Below are positions 10,951 through 21,900 of a DNA stretch of 64,000 nucleotides, piece by piece (the stretch's first letter is position 1; each line of letters begins with the position of its first letter). This DNA is from Hyposmocoma kahamanoa (taxonomy: Eukaryota; Arthropoda; Insecta; Lepidoptera; Cosmopterigidae). The DNA is taken from assembly GCF_003589595.1 (NCBI RefSeq), contig NW_020653855.1:6029346-6093345 (forward strand), written 5' to 3'. The notes beneath the pieces are model-generated. The model did not search any database. It was not told the origin of the DNA and was given only the letters and a program-made list of their open reading frames with translations. The translations under genes were made by a program, and so were the position numbers.

Positions 10951-10982
10951 ATTGCAGTGGCACTCAGAGCTTTAAATTGCAA

Positions 10983-11361
10983 TTCGCGTTTGCGCTGAAA
11001 TAGGACAGCGCCAACAAATGACCTGTGTGTACGTCTCCGTGTATTCCAAAAATATTCTGTATTTATTGCAATAAAGATAAATCTCTAACAATGCGGGTGT
11101 TCCATTCGGTGGCGTGGGGAAAACATCTAATTACAAAACAAACGGAATCACATTTCATCGGTAATTAAATATTAAATTATATAATTTTTCAATTTTCGTC
11201 CATTATAGGAAAGCTCAAGTTAAAACAATTGACGACAGCCATCAAATGTTTCGAATTCGGGCTGGCCAATCGGAGCGCAGTTGTCACCGTAATGATTTGA
11301 CAGAATAGTTTTCAAACAACTAAATGACATTTCGTCTCTATTTCTGTTTATATACTCGATG
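10983..11361 (+). mobile_element. P-like THAP MITE (family B) copy 3, 5'-truncated
   Basis: Matches family B from within the left part (gcgctgaaataggacagcgcc) to the right terminal repeat ending ctcgatg at 11361. The left terminal repeat is replaced by a scrap of Repeat-E, so no target duplication can be tested. The THAP start is shortened (atgcgggtgttccattcggtgg). Confidence 0.8.
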
Positions 11362-11396
11362 ATTGGAGGTATCTGATATCGTTTTGTCTATTCTAG

Positions 11397-11492
11397 GTAC
11401 AGGCATACGGGAAGGAATGGCAATTTATCGACCCAAAAATTATACACGCTTACATGAATCTCAAACAAACAACTCCTCCGGTACCTACCTAG
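11397..11492 (+). CDS. Putative alternative last exon 2 (31 codons + stop)
   Basis: The acceptor ttttgtctattctag (AG at 11395-11396) is followed in phase 0 by 31 codons and TAG. The peptide begins VQAYGKEWQFIDPK and ends TTPPVPT. It aligns over its whole length with the exon at 4601, which is about 11 residues longer. It lies 35 bp after a family B MITE. Conservation of splice site, phase and peptide between two copies 6.8 kb apart supports real coding origin. Whether this copy is still spliced in cannot be told. Confidence 0.5.
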   Translation, partial: VQAYGKEWQFIDPKIIHAYMNLKQTTPPVPT

Positions 11493-11689
11493 TAACGACT
11501 GGATCTTAACAAGGGATTCTTTAGCACAGATTATTTAATAGTTACTACGTAACATGTATATCACTCTCATACAAAATCGAAAGATGACACCAGGCGCTCA
11601 CTACAAGGAAAAGGAAATTAGGCACGCGCTCAGAGAGTTGAAATAACGTTGCCCGCTGTGTACAGTCGTGCGGAGTTGGGGGCCTATCA

Positions 11690-11876
11690 CAAACTCTTAA
11701 AACAATGTTGCTTTAACCTTACATTGACTTTTCGTAGCATGACGCACTTAAAGTAATCTTATTATAATGTTAAAACTATGATGTTTTATTGGCAGCTTTG
11801 TGACTATTCGTTCACTCAGTTCGTACTATGACGCGACTTCAACATTAAAGTAATATTGTTCTTGTGTCAAATTTAG
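11690..11876. repeat. Inverted partner of 1-165
   Basis: Reverse-complement match to the first 165 bases, for example gcagctttgtgactattcgt and cagttcgtactatgacg. About 20 extra bases are present near 11840. Confidence 0.6.
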
Positions 11877-11879
11877 CAA

Positions 11880-12600
11880 TATTAAAATATTTACTCGGAC
11901 GCAGTGAAAACAATATTATTTTCGAATTTATTGTCTAAATATTAATTCGTAATGGTTAAAAGTTAAGTTGAACTTATTTATTTACATAAATCTCTTCAAT
12001 ATTTTGTTTATTTTTTTATTTAATAGTACATAGGAAATCATTTCGCGTTAACTAAAAACACGCGATGTTTATTTCGTGAAATTATGACAGCGACATCTAT
12101 ACGCTCCTTGGCGACACTAACAGCTGACACTAGACTATAATTCCGAGTTCACAACGTGACTGTCAACTTTCGGCTTGTTTTATTTATTTTTCTTCATGAA
12201 AATGCGGAAAAATTATTGAAAACAACGTTTATAATTTTAATAGATTTTATTATTGTATACATTTCTTTTTTTGGCAGTTAAAATTCTCTTTATATTTATA
12301 TTTTGTATAGAGTTATCATATTTGTCTTATTTTGCTGAACCTCTACGCCCTAGTGGCGTTACCTACATGAGTTAATGGTAGAAAATTTGTATTTGTTTCC
12401 TTTTATTCTTATGTATTGCATATATTTAATACATTTTTTACTTATTAATGCCATCTCAGAACTAAACCACTAATTAATGAAACTATATATTTTCTGTTGT
12501 ATTTTGAAGCTTTTACCTTGTTAATAAATTGTTTTCAAATCCATTTTTTAGTTTTTATTACCTTCTTTGAGTCGGAATTGGGCACTGTTTTCAGTCTAAA
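11880..12600. other. No feature seen, AT-rich
   Basis: AT-rich intergenic sequence with no supportable frame or recognised repeat. Confidence 0.5.
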
Positions 12601-12604
12601 CCTA

Positions 12605-12720
12605 TAATACAAACATATAAATACCATCACATCTGTCTTCCATCGGGGTAGGCAGTGACCTCCACCTGTCACGCTCCTGACAAACCTCCTTCGCCTCTTC
12701 CACTCCAATCGGTCTCTTCA
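12605..12720 (-). repeat. Possible LINE-derived fragment
   Basis: A GC-richer island (cttccatcggggtaggcagt, ctcctgacaaacctccttcg) in AT-rich surroundings. It resembles a frequent lepidopteran repeat segment, recalled rather than searched. No partner copy is found elsewhere in the window. Confidence 0.35.
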
Positions 12721-12904
12721 TACATGACTGTTTATCATTGATATTTTTAATCTCGGCTTTTTTAAGGACACCCCCAATCTGATTGAGGTATATACGATAT
12801 GTATGTAATTTAAAATAATCCAAATTATACAAAACTTAACAAGATGCTAAAGATAATCTATATTCGTCTTTGTGTATAATACTACAATTTCGCACCCTTA
12901 GGCC

Positions 12905-13385
12905 GCAAATTTTAACTATTTCTGCAGCCAAGCAGTAATGCAAGCATTACTGCGTTCCGGTTTCGAAGGGTAAAGGTGAATTTATATGACAAAATTTCAA
13001 TTCTCTCTTAATCCACCTTCGGTAGAAATGGTCTGGATTGACGAAGACGGGCGAAACGAGAATTGAAATATTTGATGATGTTGTATTATACTCTGCAACA
13101 GAAACAAGATTTCTTGAGCGAGATATTAATAGCAATTTTTGGTGGAAATAGGCCGAAGAGATTTCAATTTTCGTCTCGTCTCGCCTCGCCGGTGAAAAAC
13201 CACCTTAATGGTGCTGGTGAAATTACTGGCACATGGGACTTGCCAACTTATGTCTCAGGGCGACGGGCGCAGTGGCAGAACCACTCAGATCTTTGCGATT
13301 TACAGCCCAGAGCGGCACTGCAACTGTTCTGGACAGTCCCACGACTTGTTCGTTCTGTCACTTGGTATTGTAAAACAAAAAATAT
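12905..13385 (+). mobile_element. Repeat-E copy with an internal insertion
   Basis: Repeat-E core: gcagccaagcagtaatg, ctgcgttccggtttcgaagggtaa, then ggtgctggtgaaattact, ggcgcagtggcagaac and ggcactgcaactgttctgg. Between gaagggtaaa and ggtgctggtg, about 210 extra bases interrupt the consensus seen at 62535. The insert carries imperfect inverted ends around caaaatttcaattctct and gatttcaattttcgtctcg, so a small MITE-like insertion is likely. Confidence 0.7.
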
Positions 13386-13489
13386 GTATATGTACCTATA
13401 TTTATTTCAATTCCATCAATTTTGATGGAATCAGTCTATCAATCATTCATTCTAATTGCTCCGTAATTTTCTAAGTTTAATCTGATTTT

Positions 13490-13830
13490 CGGTATGTTGT
13501 GTTTATTTAAGAGTGCACTAGCTAATATTAAAATAATAACGAATAATAAATTAGTAATTTTGAATGCTCATAAGTTTTTGTTATGTATTTTTGTTTTGTA
13601 ACACCGTTACTTTTCCTAGAAAGAAATTTTAGTGTCCTAAATGTAGTTTATCAATGATGAATTTGATTATAGACACATTACCCATCAGCAGGAAAAAATA
13701 ATAGCTAATCGTATAATTTGACACTTTTAAACGCCATATGGAAGTATCACGAAGGATGGTGACCCGCTAAAATATCGAACATTACGCATGGATCATGATC
13801 GACCTGGGTTATCAAAAATGATCGACCGAC
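13490..13830 (+). repeat. Repeat-F copy A, with empty mariner target
   Basis: Matches 45660-45895 plus 47147-47310 as one continuous repeat: gtttatttaagagtg, cccatcagcaggaaa, ttgacacttttaaacgccatatggaagtatcac, gacccgctaaaatatcgaac. At 13710-13715 (cgtataattt) it shows the uninterrupted TA at which copy B holds a mariner. Confidence 0.88.
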
Positions 13831-14509
13831 CCAGGTCTATCGTGAACCCGACAGAGTATTGACGATAACCGTACAAATGCAATCGTTGAATCGATCAATA
13901 ATAACTTGACAAGTAGAAGTGAATAGATCAGATCAATCTCATACAAAATACTAGTGACAGGTCATTAGATTTGGGAAAATCTTAACACCGCGATTTAGAA
14001 ATAGCGTCCTCTATGCCAATGCCATCTAGCGGTAAACTTAGGAACTGATCTCACTAATGTTGCCAAAGTTATTGTGTTACAGTTATTATATACTAGCTGT
14101 ACCCGACATGTAGCCAAAACAGCTTTTTTCGCCGCCGAAAAAGCTTTTTTCTAAAAAGAAAAAAGGCCTTTTCAACTGTACATATATACATTTGCTGAAA
14201 AAAAAGAAAGTAACGTAACGGAGAATGCTTCTGCTAAAGAACTGTCTTCTGTTGAAATAACTGAAATAACTTCTGTTAAAGTAATTTAGTGAGTTGTGAG
14301 TAACATTTTTTTGAGTGTGTAGTTTACGTTCGACTGAAATTCCATCGGAAATGCAATGACACAGTTGGCCGGGGTCAGAAACGTAGGTTCAAGAACTTGC
14401 TAAAAATACGTGACGTATCGAGTTACTATTAAAGTCCTACTTATTAATGTTAATATGTAAAAAAAAATTATTAATGTCAATTTGAATTAGTTGTTTGTTT
14501 TTTTTCTAG

Positions 14510-15007
14510 ATAACAGCATACGGAAGCCGCAGAAATACTACATCCAGGAAACTAGCAATACGGTGTGCACTACCTCAAAATATCATTACACGTTGTAACA
14601 GAAAAGATTTGGCTGAAAATATAAAAGATACTCATGGCAAAGAATATAGACACTATTTACCGTATTGGTATCCTTTCCCAGCTAGTTTCACTACTTCTTC
14701 AGTTGAAGGAATGCTAACTAATGATGACAATAACGGAAACTATGTGATGCTTAAGAAACCTGAACCACCAACCTTTTTTACAAATGGACGAAAATCAATA
14801 ACGAATGATAAGCTGAAACAAATTCAAGGAAAAACTTATAACGATGCTGAAAGATACATGTTTGGTGGTGCAAAATATACACCAAGAACTACTGAAGCTG
14901 TCAAAACCACAAAGTTAAAGAGTTCGTGGCTAGATGAAAACCTGAAAATGACTCGCGGAGAGATAGATTTTACGTTTATAGGGGCTCATAAACAAAAGAA
15001 ATATTGA
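14510..15007 (+). CDS. Putative alternative last exon 3 (165 codons + stop)
   Basis: A poly-T tract and acceptor (gttttttttctag, AG at 14508-14509) are followed in phase 0 by 165 codons ending in TGA. The peptide starts ITAYGSRRNTTSRK, sharing x-x-A-Y-G with the exons at 4601 and 11397. It continues as a hydrophilic, Lys/Thr/Tyr-rich tail (YRHYLPYWYPFPASF; GGAKYTPRTTEAVKTTK). AATAAA lies at 15038-15043, 31 bp past the stop, as expected of a last exon. There is no internal ATG early enough to start here, so it must be a downstream exon. Function not recognised. Confidence 0.6.
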   Translation: MTAYGSRRNTTSRKLAIRCALPQNIITRCNRKDLAENIKDTHGKEYRHYLPYWYPFPASFTTSSVEGMLTNDDNNGNYVMLKKPEPPTFFTNGRKSITNDKLKQIQGKTYNDAERYMFGGAKYTPRTTEAVKTTKLKSSWLDENLKMTRGEIDFTFIGAHKQKKY

Positions 15008-15037
15008 TTTAAACTCATTTTGAATCTTTATTCCATA

Positions 15038-15043
15038 AATAAA
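15038..15043 (+). promoter_or_regulatory. Polyadenylation signal AATAAA
   Basis: Canonical hexamer 31 bp after the stop of the exon ending at 15007. Confidence 0.55.
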
Positions 15044-15159
15044 CAAATTGTATTTGAAATCATCAAATTGATACTCATTTGGAAGGCAAAATCTCCTGAG
15101 AAGAATTAATAATATACTTAATTTAGTTGTTTATGGATTATCATGCTGTTATACCTAAC

Positions 15160-15490
15160 AATACAACTGACGGTGGGGAGTGACACAGACACTTGAAGGC
15201 CTATCTACTACTCAGCAGTGGGTGAAGTCAGGCTGTATAACTATGATGATGATCATGATACCTAACAATAAAACTATATCTACAAGACTAAAAAGTCGTT
15301 GAAAGACCAAGTACAAAGACACGACGCAAGCACATAGAAAAATTCGTGAGATCCGTTGGTTCGTTCCGTGGCTTAGTTGGTATAGCGTCTGCCACGGTAT
15401 GCAAGAAGACGTCACTTCGAATCCGACCGGATCGAAGGATTTTTTCTGAGTGTTTTTTCTGAGTGTTCGATCTTTGTATTAATAAATATA
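15160..15490 (+). mobile_element. LINE tail followed by SINE-B
   Basis: 15160-15260 (gaaggcctatctactactcagcagtgg ... gatgatgat) is a typical non-LTR 3' end. 15285-15490 is SINE-B: body ctaaaaagtcgttgaaagac, A box (tggcttagttgg), a mutated B box (cttcgaatcc) and tail gatctttgtatt, with a small ttttttctgagtg duplication. Confidence 0.65.
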
Positions 15491-15734
15491 TGTCTACAAG
15501 GTTTTTCATTTTTTAACTACGATGTTTGTGACCATCTATCTTACATTTCGTCGTCTTACTTTCTCAAACACGTATCTAAGAGCACAAAGTTACTGAAATG
15601 CAAATTTAAATATACAATATATGCTTTGAAATAGCATTATTGGTATCATTTTAAACACGTTGGTGCCTTTTAACTTTAAATAAAAAGGAAACATAATCAC
15701 CAAACAATACCGTTTTATGTTTCATACCTTTCAC

Positions 15735-16010
15735 AAAGCTATGAAAGTAATATCAATTGTAAACAGAAATGGACCTAGAAGTGAGCTTTGGGGGACGCCC
15801 GTGGTAATTGCAAAACACGAGGATCTTGTATTGTCGACATCGACTCTCTGGATCATATCACTTAAATACAATCCAAGATGGTCGAGAGCATAGGTCGCCA
15901 CCACCATACACCATAATGACGAATTTTATCGAACTAAATATTATGGTGCATACAATCAAATGCCTTGAAAAGATCACCGGAAATACTTACAGTATTAAGA
16001 CATTAATATG
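15735..16010 (-). pseudogene. LINE RT fragment, degenerate
   Basis: Minus-strand translation contains a frame-broken LFKAFDCMHH, a DKIRHYGV-type motif and LPRASP(Q/K)...PFLF, which correspond to fingers/palm blocks of a non-LTR RT. It carries several stops and is a different family from the one at 1690-3165. Confidence 0.6.
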
Positions 16011-16550
16011 TTTGAAATTATGGAGTCACAAATATTTTGGTTTATGAGGTCACAAAATACACCATCATTGTAACTGCTATAGTACTACAATCAAATATAT
16101 TACAAATTACTTTGATAGAAAGACAATAAAAATTTATGGGTTTTTTTATTTCTATCGATTTAAAGGCTTTAAGAATGATTCTTGCGATTACATGACGATA
16201 CTTTATATTAGTAAGACTAACTCCAATATTTTCATTATGTAAGGATTCAGTGAACGTGGAAGCAGAATTTCATGGCTTGGTAGTCGAAATTAATGCGATA
16301 AAAATTGAAATAGTTTAGTAACTTTTGCTGTTGTTTTTACAATTTTATCACCAATTCTAATTGAAAATCTAAGTTACGAGGTTTATCTCTTCCAGTTTCG
16401 CTGTTTCTTATGTTTCATGTCGTCTTTACTACAACCACTCTGTTTTTAATGTTATTATTTACGGAATTCGCTATAGCTAACAAGAGCATTAAAACTGATG
16501 ACTGACTTGATGTCTGTTTGTTAAACGGACGCAGTTTATAATGTGAATTT
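16010..16550. other. No feature seen
   Basis: AT-rich, no supportable gene or repeat. Confidence 0.45.
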
Positions 16551-16561
16551 TGTTAATTTAG

Positions 16562-16618
16562 GTAAGAGTATACAGAGAAGCAACAGCAGTGTCGGGCAGT
16601 AATGTTCACTTGCTATAA
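16562..16618 (+). CDS. Possible alternative last exon 4 (18 codons + stop)
   Basis: The acceptor gtgaattttgttaatttag is followed in phase 0 by VRVYREATAVSGSNVHLL and TAA. The V-x-V-Y start and phase match the exons at 4601, 11397 and 14510. The rest does not align, and such a short match can arise by chance. It may be a decayed member of the array. Confidence 0.3.
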   Translation, partial: VRVYREATAVSGSNVHLL

Positions 16619-16741
16619 ACATTATACTAAATTGAGAGTGCTAAGGGCTATACTCCACCCATAATAATTTTGTATCATTAAAGGTTCACTTCATTAAAGT
16701 GTGAAGAATAATTTAGCACACTAAATTTAGCATAATATGTA

Positions 16742-17775
16742 GGATGCACTATAAGTTTCCGGAATGAATAAGAACAAAATAGTAATAAATGGTCAGAAAT
16801 GAATTTATTGTTTCTCAAAATAATCTCCGTTAGCGTTAATGCACTTTTTCATACGAATGAACCAATTTTGATAACATAAATGCCACTCCTCCGTGACTGT
16901 CTGGGCGTGTGAAAACTGGCATTATTGTGGTGCAAGATGATACGCCGTTTACGGTTATTTTTACGGAGTTTGTCAACAATTTCCGGCAAACAAATGGTCT
17001 TGTACCAATCACTATTCACGGTACAACGATTCTCCAAAGCAACGTATCCAGTTTTATTAAAAAAAGAAGCAATCATCCGCTTAGAGGCACTGTGCACGCG
17101 CGCTACTTTGGTTGGTTTCGGCTCATCTCGAAATAACGCTCGATTGCTGCTTTGTTTTGGGATCGTAACTATAAATCCATGTTTCGTTACCAGTTCCATT
17201 GGCATTGCAGCAAGTGAGCCTCAGTTAAATTGTGTGGGATCCACCGAGAGCACAGCTTTTTCACATTCAAATGTTTGTGTAGTATTGATTTTATTTGACT
17301 CATGCCCATGTCTAAAGGTGCCCGAATCTCATGATATGTCACATGCCTGTCGGTTTTGATCATACGGCGCACAGCATCTATGTTTATGTTGTTCACAGCA
17401 GTGGACGGGCGACCATCACGAAATTCGTCACTGAAATTCACACGACCGCGTTTCAATTCTGCAAACCAGCTATAAATAGTCGTCTTGCATGGTGCTCCAT
17501 CGCCAAAAGCATTCTGAAGCCGAGCGAAGCTCCGCTGAGCTGTTAAATTACACTTAAAGTCGTAGAAAGTCATATTCTAAAATTTTCACGAGTTAAATTC
17601 ATGGTGATGTAGACAACCAATTTCTAAAATGACGCCACAATGTAAAAACAAGTGACAGTCAGATGAAACAAATGGTATTCTACAGCCAAAGAGTTCCATT
17701 TTCAAATGTTGTAATTACTTTTTAAATACTGTTCATGTAAGTGGCCAGTTCCTTAAAGAAACTTACAGTGCTTCC
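16742..17775 (-). pseudogene. Mariner transposon copy 1, broken transposase
   Basis: A DD34D-type mariner on the minus strand. The N-terminal helix-turn-helix block (FGDGAPCKTTIYSWFAELKR, DEFRDGRPSTAVNN) is at 17573-17187. The catalytic part follows with FRDEPKPTKVAR, SKRMIASFFNKTG and LHHNNASFHT, where the second catalytic Asp of HDN has become Asn (HNN). Frameshifts and a large deletion remove the first Asp region and the 3' end. Inverted ends aggatgcactataagtttcc and its counterpart (aaacttacagtgcttcct) meet TA dinucleotides at both sides. Inactive. Confidence 0.85.
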
Positions 17776-17779
17776 TATG

Positions 17780-18420
17780 TATGCCTGTTATAGGTACATG
17801 TAATGTTATAAAAGAAAAATAAAATATTTTTGTAATAAAAAAAAATACTTTTATTCAATTTCATCTTCTTAAACGTAACCTAATTACAATTATAACATCA
17901 ATAAAGTTTATCTACTGTTTTTTTTTCGTACGCTTTTATTGATTGTAAGCCTCTATGCATTACACTAATTTCAGTGTATTAAGTTATATTCTCTACCCTT
18001 AATTTTAGGGTAAACGCTGCCATATCAGACGCATGTCATGTATCTCATGAAACCTAGTTTTTAGAAATAGCTGTTTAAAGTTTGGTTAAAAAACCTAAAA
18101 AGATTGGTTAAACCCTAAGAAATACGAGGAATGTTTCAAATCTCTGAAAATGTATCAATTATTTAATTTATTTCTGATAACAGAGTTTGTCGTAACAAGC
18201 TCCCCAAACAAATTAAATAAATCGACGTTCTGTAAATTAAAATACAGGATTTACTCTCAACACGCCATTGGCGTGATGGCTAGTGTTAATGTAAATTGGA
18301 TGTAGTTACTAATTATTGGTGATCGAAAAAAATTCACTGAAATATGAACTTTGAAATAAAAAAATAGATCCATTTATTGCAATATTGAACTGGACAACTC
18401 GGAGATCTTGAATTTGTTAG
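17780..18420. other. No feature seen
   Basis: AT-rich sequence between the mariner and a LINE tail; nothing recognised. Confidence 0.45.
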
Positions 18421-18424
18421 CGAT

Positions 18425-18972
18425 TTTGTTCAAATGGCCAAAGCCGCTATGAGTAAGCTAACGCGCAGCTGGCGTAGCAAAAAAGTCTCCAACGTTACCA
18501 AATTGAGACTAGTCCGGACACTGGTTTTCTCGATTTTTCTACATGGCTCAGGGTCGTGGTCGATCCTGGCATCAGAACGGAAAAAAATAGACGCTTTCGA
18601 GATGTGGTGTTGGAGAAGAATGCTCCGTATACCGTGGACCGCTAGAAGGACAAGCCAATCCATAATTGAGCAGCTTCATATCGACAGACTTTCCACGATA
18701 CGGTACCAGAGAATCATCAATACAATCAATATTGCTCGCTGACAACCAGACAACCTTGATAAACTGGTTGTGGCGGGTAAGGTGGAAGGAAAGATTCCGT
18801 GATCAATCACCTAGCCGATGGAGTGACTAAGTGACCGCCCTAACTGGCCTTCCTATAACAAATGCCCTGAGAGAGGCCGAAGACAGAACCTGATGGAAGA
18901 AAATCGTCCATAAAGTCTCGATAACGATTCGGGGACACGACCTTCAGCAATGAAGATAACGACTAAGAAGAA
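18425..18972 (+). pseudogene. Non-LTR retrotransposon C-terminus and tail
   Basis: Translation from 18434 gives SKLTRSWRSKKVSNVTKLR, DAFEMWCWRRMLRIPWTARR and a R-Y-Q-R-I motif, the C-terminal region typical of RTE/Proto2-like LINE reverse transcriptases. Later fragments (aggtggaaggaaagattccg, gatggaagaaaatcgtc) follow out of frame, and the copy ends with atgaagataacgactaagaagaag. 5'-truncated and dead. Its last bases overlap the stop codon of the minus-strand gene next to it. Confidence 0.8.
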
Positions 18973-21900
18973 GGTTTAAATTCTGTATTTATCAAAGCTT
19001 TATTGTCCGCTGTAACTAAAGGCACTACTCTGATACGTTTGATTTCCGGTAGAGTAGGCACTTTCGCTGTGGGTTTTGTGGGTCTGACCTTAAAAGTATT
19101 TTTATTTACATTATTTTTTAAATATAAATTTATAACCGTATCTTCCGTTGTAGATTCCAATTTACTATATTTTAGTTTTGCAGGGAATAGTGATAATGTT
19201 TGGTGGTCTTCATGGAGTTTATTCCAAAAATGTAAGACCCAGGGTGGGTGGTTGCTTTTCCAATGTTTGTAGGTTTTTGAACCCTTATTAACACCTTTTG
19301 TAAATGGCAAGACGTTTATATTGTCGATGTGTGGAACCATAATGGGACTTTTGTTTGGAATACGATATAACCAGTGGTTGGTCTTATCTTGTTTTAGTTT
19401 GTGAGCTAGGTTGAACTTTGTATTTACAAAGACATCCGAACTTTCGCATATCTGCGTTATGGGATTCTCAGTTGATGAAGAATATAATGCTGCGGTTAGT
19501 TCCTTGTTAGTTTCTGTTATAAGTTCCGTTGAAGATTTTTTAACCGCATTATGTATTTTAATCGTAGAATTGTTAGTGTTTAGTAAATGAAATTTGCTAA
19601 AATCAGTCGTAATAGATATAGTACTTGGTTCATATATATTTGTAAAATTCGAAGGTACATGCAATTTTACAAAATTGAATGCAATTTTTTTAGTACCCTC
19701 TGTAGTTGTCATGCTACTGTTTTCGTCTAGTCGAAGCAATCCATCATTCATATCTGAAATTACAGGTTTTCTTTGAGCAGCCGTTGCAATTATTTTTTTA
19801 TTGTTATAGTTTTTTGACAAGTTCGAGAAGAAAGACAAATAATGTTTTTCTATTACATTTTTGTTCATGTTTGTTTTTGTTTTTATCCGATCAGGTACAA
19901 AGGAATACGGTGACGATACTGTAAACAACGATTTTGTTAAGAAATGTTTTCGTTTCGCTGAAGACAATTTTTCTTTTTGTTTTATATCATGATTATTTGT
20001 ATTTGCCTTTGCAATCACGGTGGCGCCAATTCTTTTAAAATATAAGTAATTTTTTGTAGGAGGATCAAATAAATCAGCAGGTATCAATGAAATAATTTCA
20101 GGCTGTGTAGTTGTTCTTAATAACTTCTTAAGTGCGTTATTTTGAGTTACAGGTTCATGCCTTTTAGTTACATAGTCATTTGTATAAATTTCATCTATTG
20201 GTAAAGTCAATTTTGCTTCAATTGGTGGTTTTAAATACAATTCTTGGTTCATAAACATAAATGGTGTCCAATGTTCTAATAAAGGCGTTACTTCAGTTAA
20301 GTTTTCAGTCGTCGTAAGTTCTTTCGCACATTTATAAGGAGTCACAGCAGCAGTGACCTTCTTGAAAAACATGTTTATTGGTTTTTGTGTAAAGTCCAAT
20401 AAAGCACTAGATACAGGTATTACTATCTGCGAAAGTCCTCCTGTTTTTTGTTCATACAGTTTTGTTTCTGTATCATCATAATTAGATTCCCGTTGAACTA
20501 TAATCTTTTTTGTGAATGATATAGCGGGATCTATAGTTCCTGTACGTTCATATTTTGCTATATTGACAGTGTTGTCTTCAGTTGCTTCTGTTTGAGCAAA
20601 TAATACCTTTGTTTCTTTGCTTGTGTATGATAAATTGTCATCGTCTGATTTTGGTGCGGAATGAGTCAGATTTGATTGTGCCATGAGTCTCCAGATATTG
20701 CCTAATTTTACTTGAGACCTCTTTCTATATTTCGCATGCTTAGACAACGGTTGATTTTCTTCCAAAAGCACCTCCTTAGGCAATAAAAGTTTTATAGTTC
20801 CAAATCTCGTTGAATGTTTTTCTAATGTCATTAATTGATTATCCCGTTTCGTTAATGGATATTCTGTTGTTTTCGTGTTAGATTTTTCAGTAAATGAAGT
20901 GGCAGTCGCGGTCATGACTTCGCGTTCATTAGATGTTATGTTATTGTCATCGACTGACACAATATTCTTCAAACAATTACTTTGAAATTGTTTTCCTGTC
21001 TCGACAATATATGCCTGTGCGTTAACAAATGGCGTATCAGCAAGTATACATTCCCGTTTTTGTCGTCCCTGCCCATGTTTAGTTCGTTGTAAAATGTTTC
21101 TAAAAAATTTATTTAATGGATTTTTATGCCAAATTACTGTTACCAAGCGAGTAATGTTCTGCGTTTTAAAGAGCTCATCAAATAATGGTGATTTTATGTT
21201 TCGTTTATGTATTTGAGTTTGATTTATGTATGGATCAATTAAATGTCTTAAGTTGACGCTGGGTTCTGTAACTGGGTAACCAGTTTCTGTAATTGGATTA
21301 TCTAAAAAACCATAGTAATCGGTTCCATGGTCGTCACTCCAATTATTAAACTCAAAAATATCGTCTCCACCTTCGTTCAGATTACCTTTTTTTATCATAC
21401 TTTTCAAATTAGGATAACGATTATTACGACGAATTTTCAAATGCAAAATCCTCTTGTTCGTTACATTCTTATTCGCAAACTTCTGTGTAGTAGTAAAATT
21501 TGCACGCGTGGTTCTCGGAGGCTTCGTATAAAGTTTATAGTTATTTCCTGGTAACAATAAAGGAGTAAAGAGTGAAACGAAATTATTAGAGCTTTTATTC
21601 TCTGGGAATTCCAATGGCAAAACTTTCTGCCATTTGGAATTAGATATGTCGGTGGACACAACTTCATCGTAGTTATTGTAGTCGTTCCATTCAAATCTTT
21701 CATCATGATCAGGATTTCCGTTTAAAATACTAAAAGCTTCTCTTGTTGTTTTTTTAAGTTTGTCTGGCACTGGCGTATTTTCACTATGTTGACTATATAA
21801 AAGATAATCATAATCAATAATAGCCAAAGTCTGTTCCAGTATAGATTCTGTGTTTCTTTCTATACTTTCAGTCGTAGCTGAACTTAAACTCTGTTTATAT

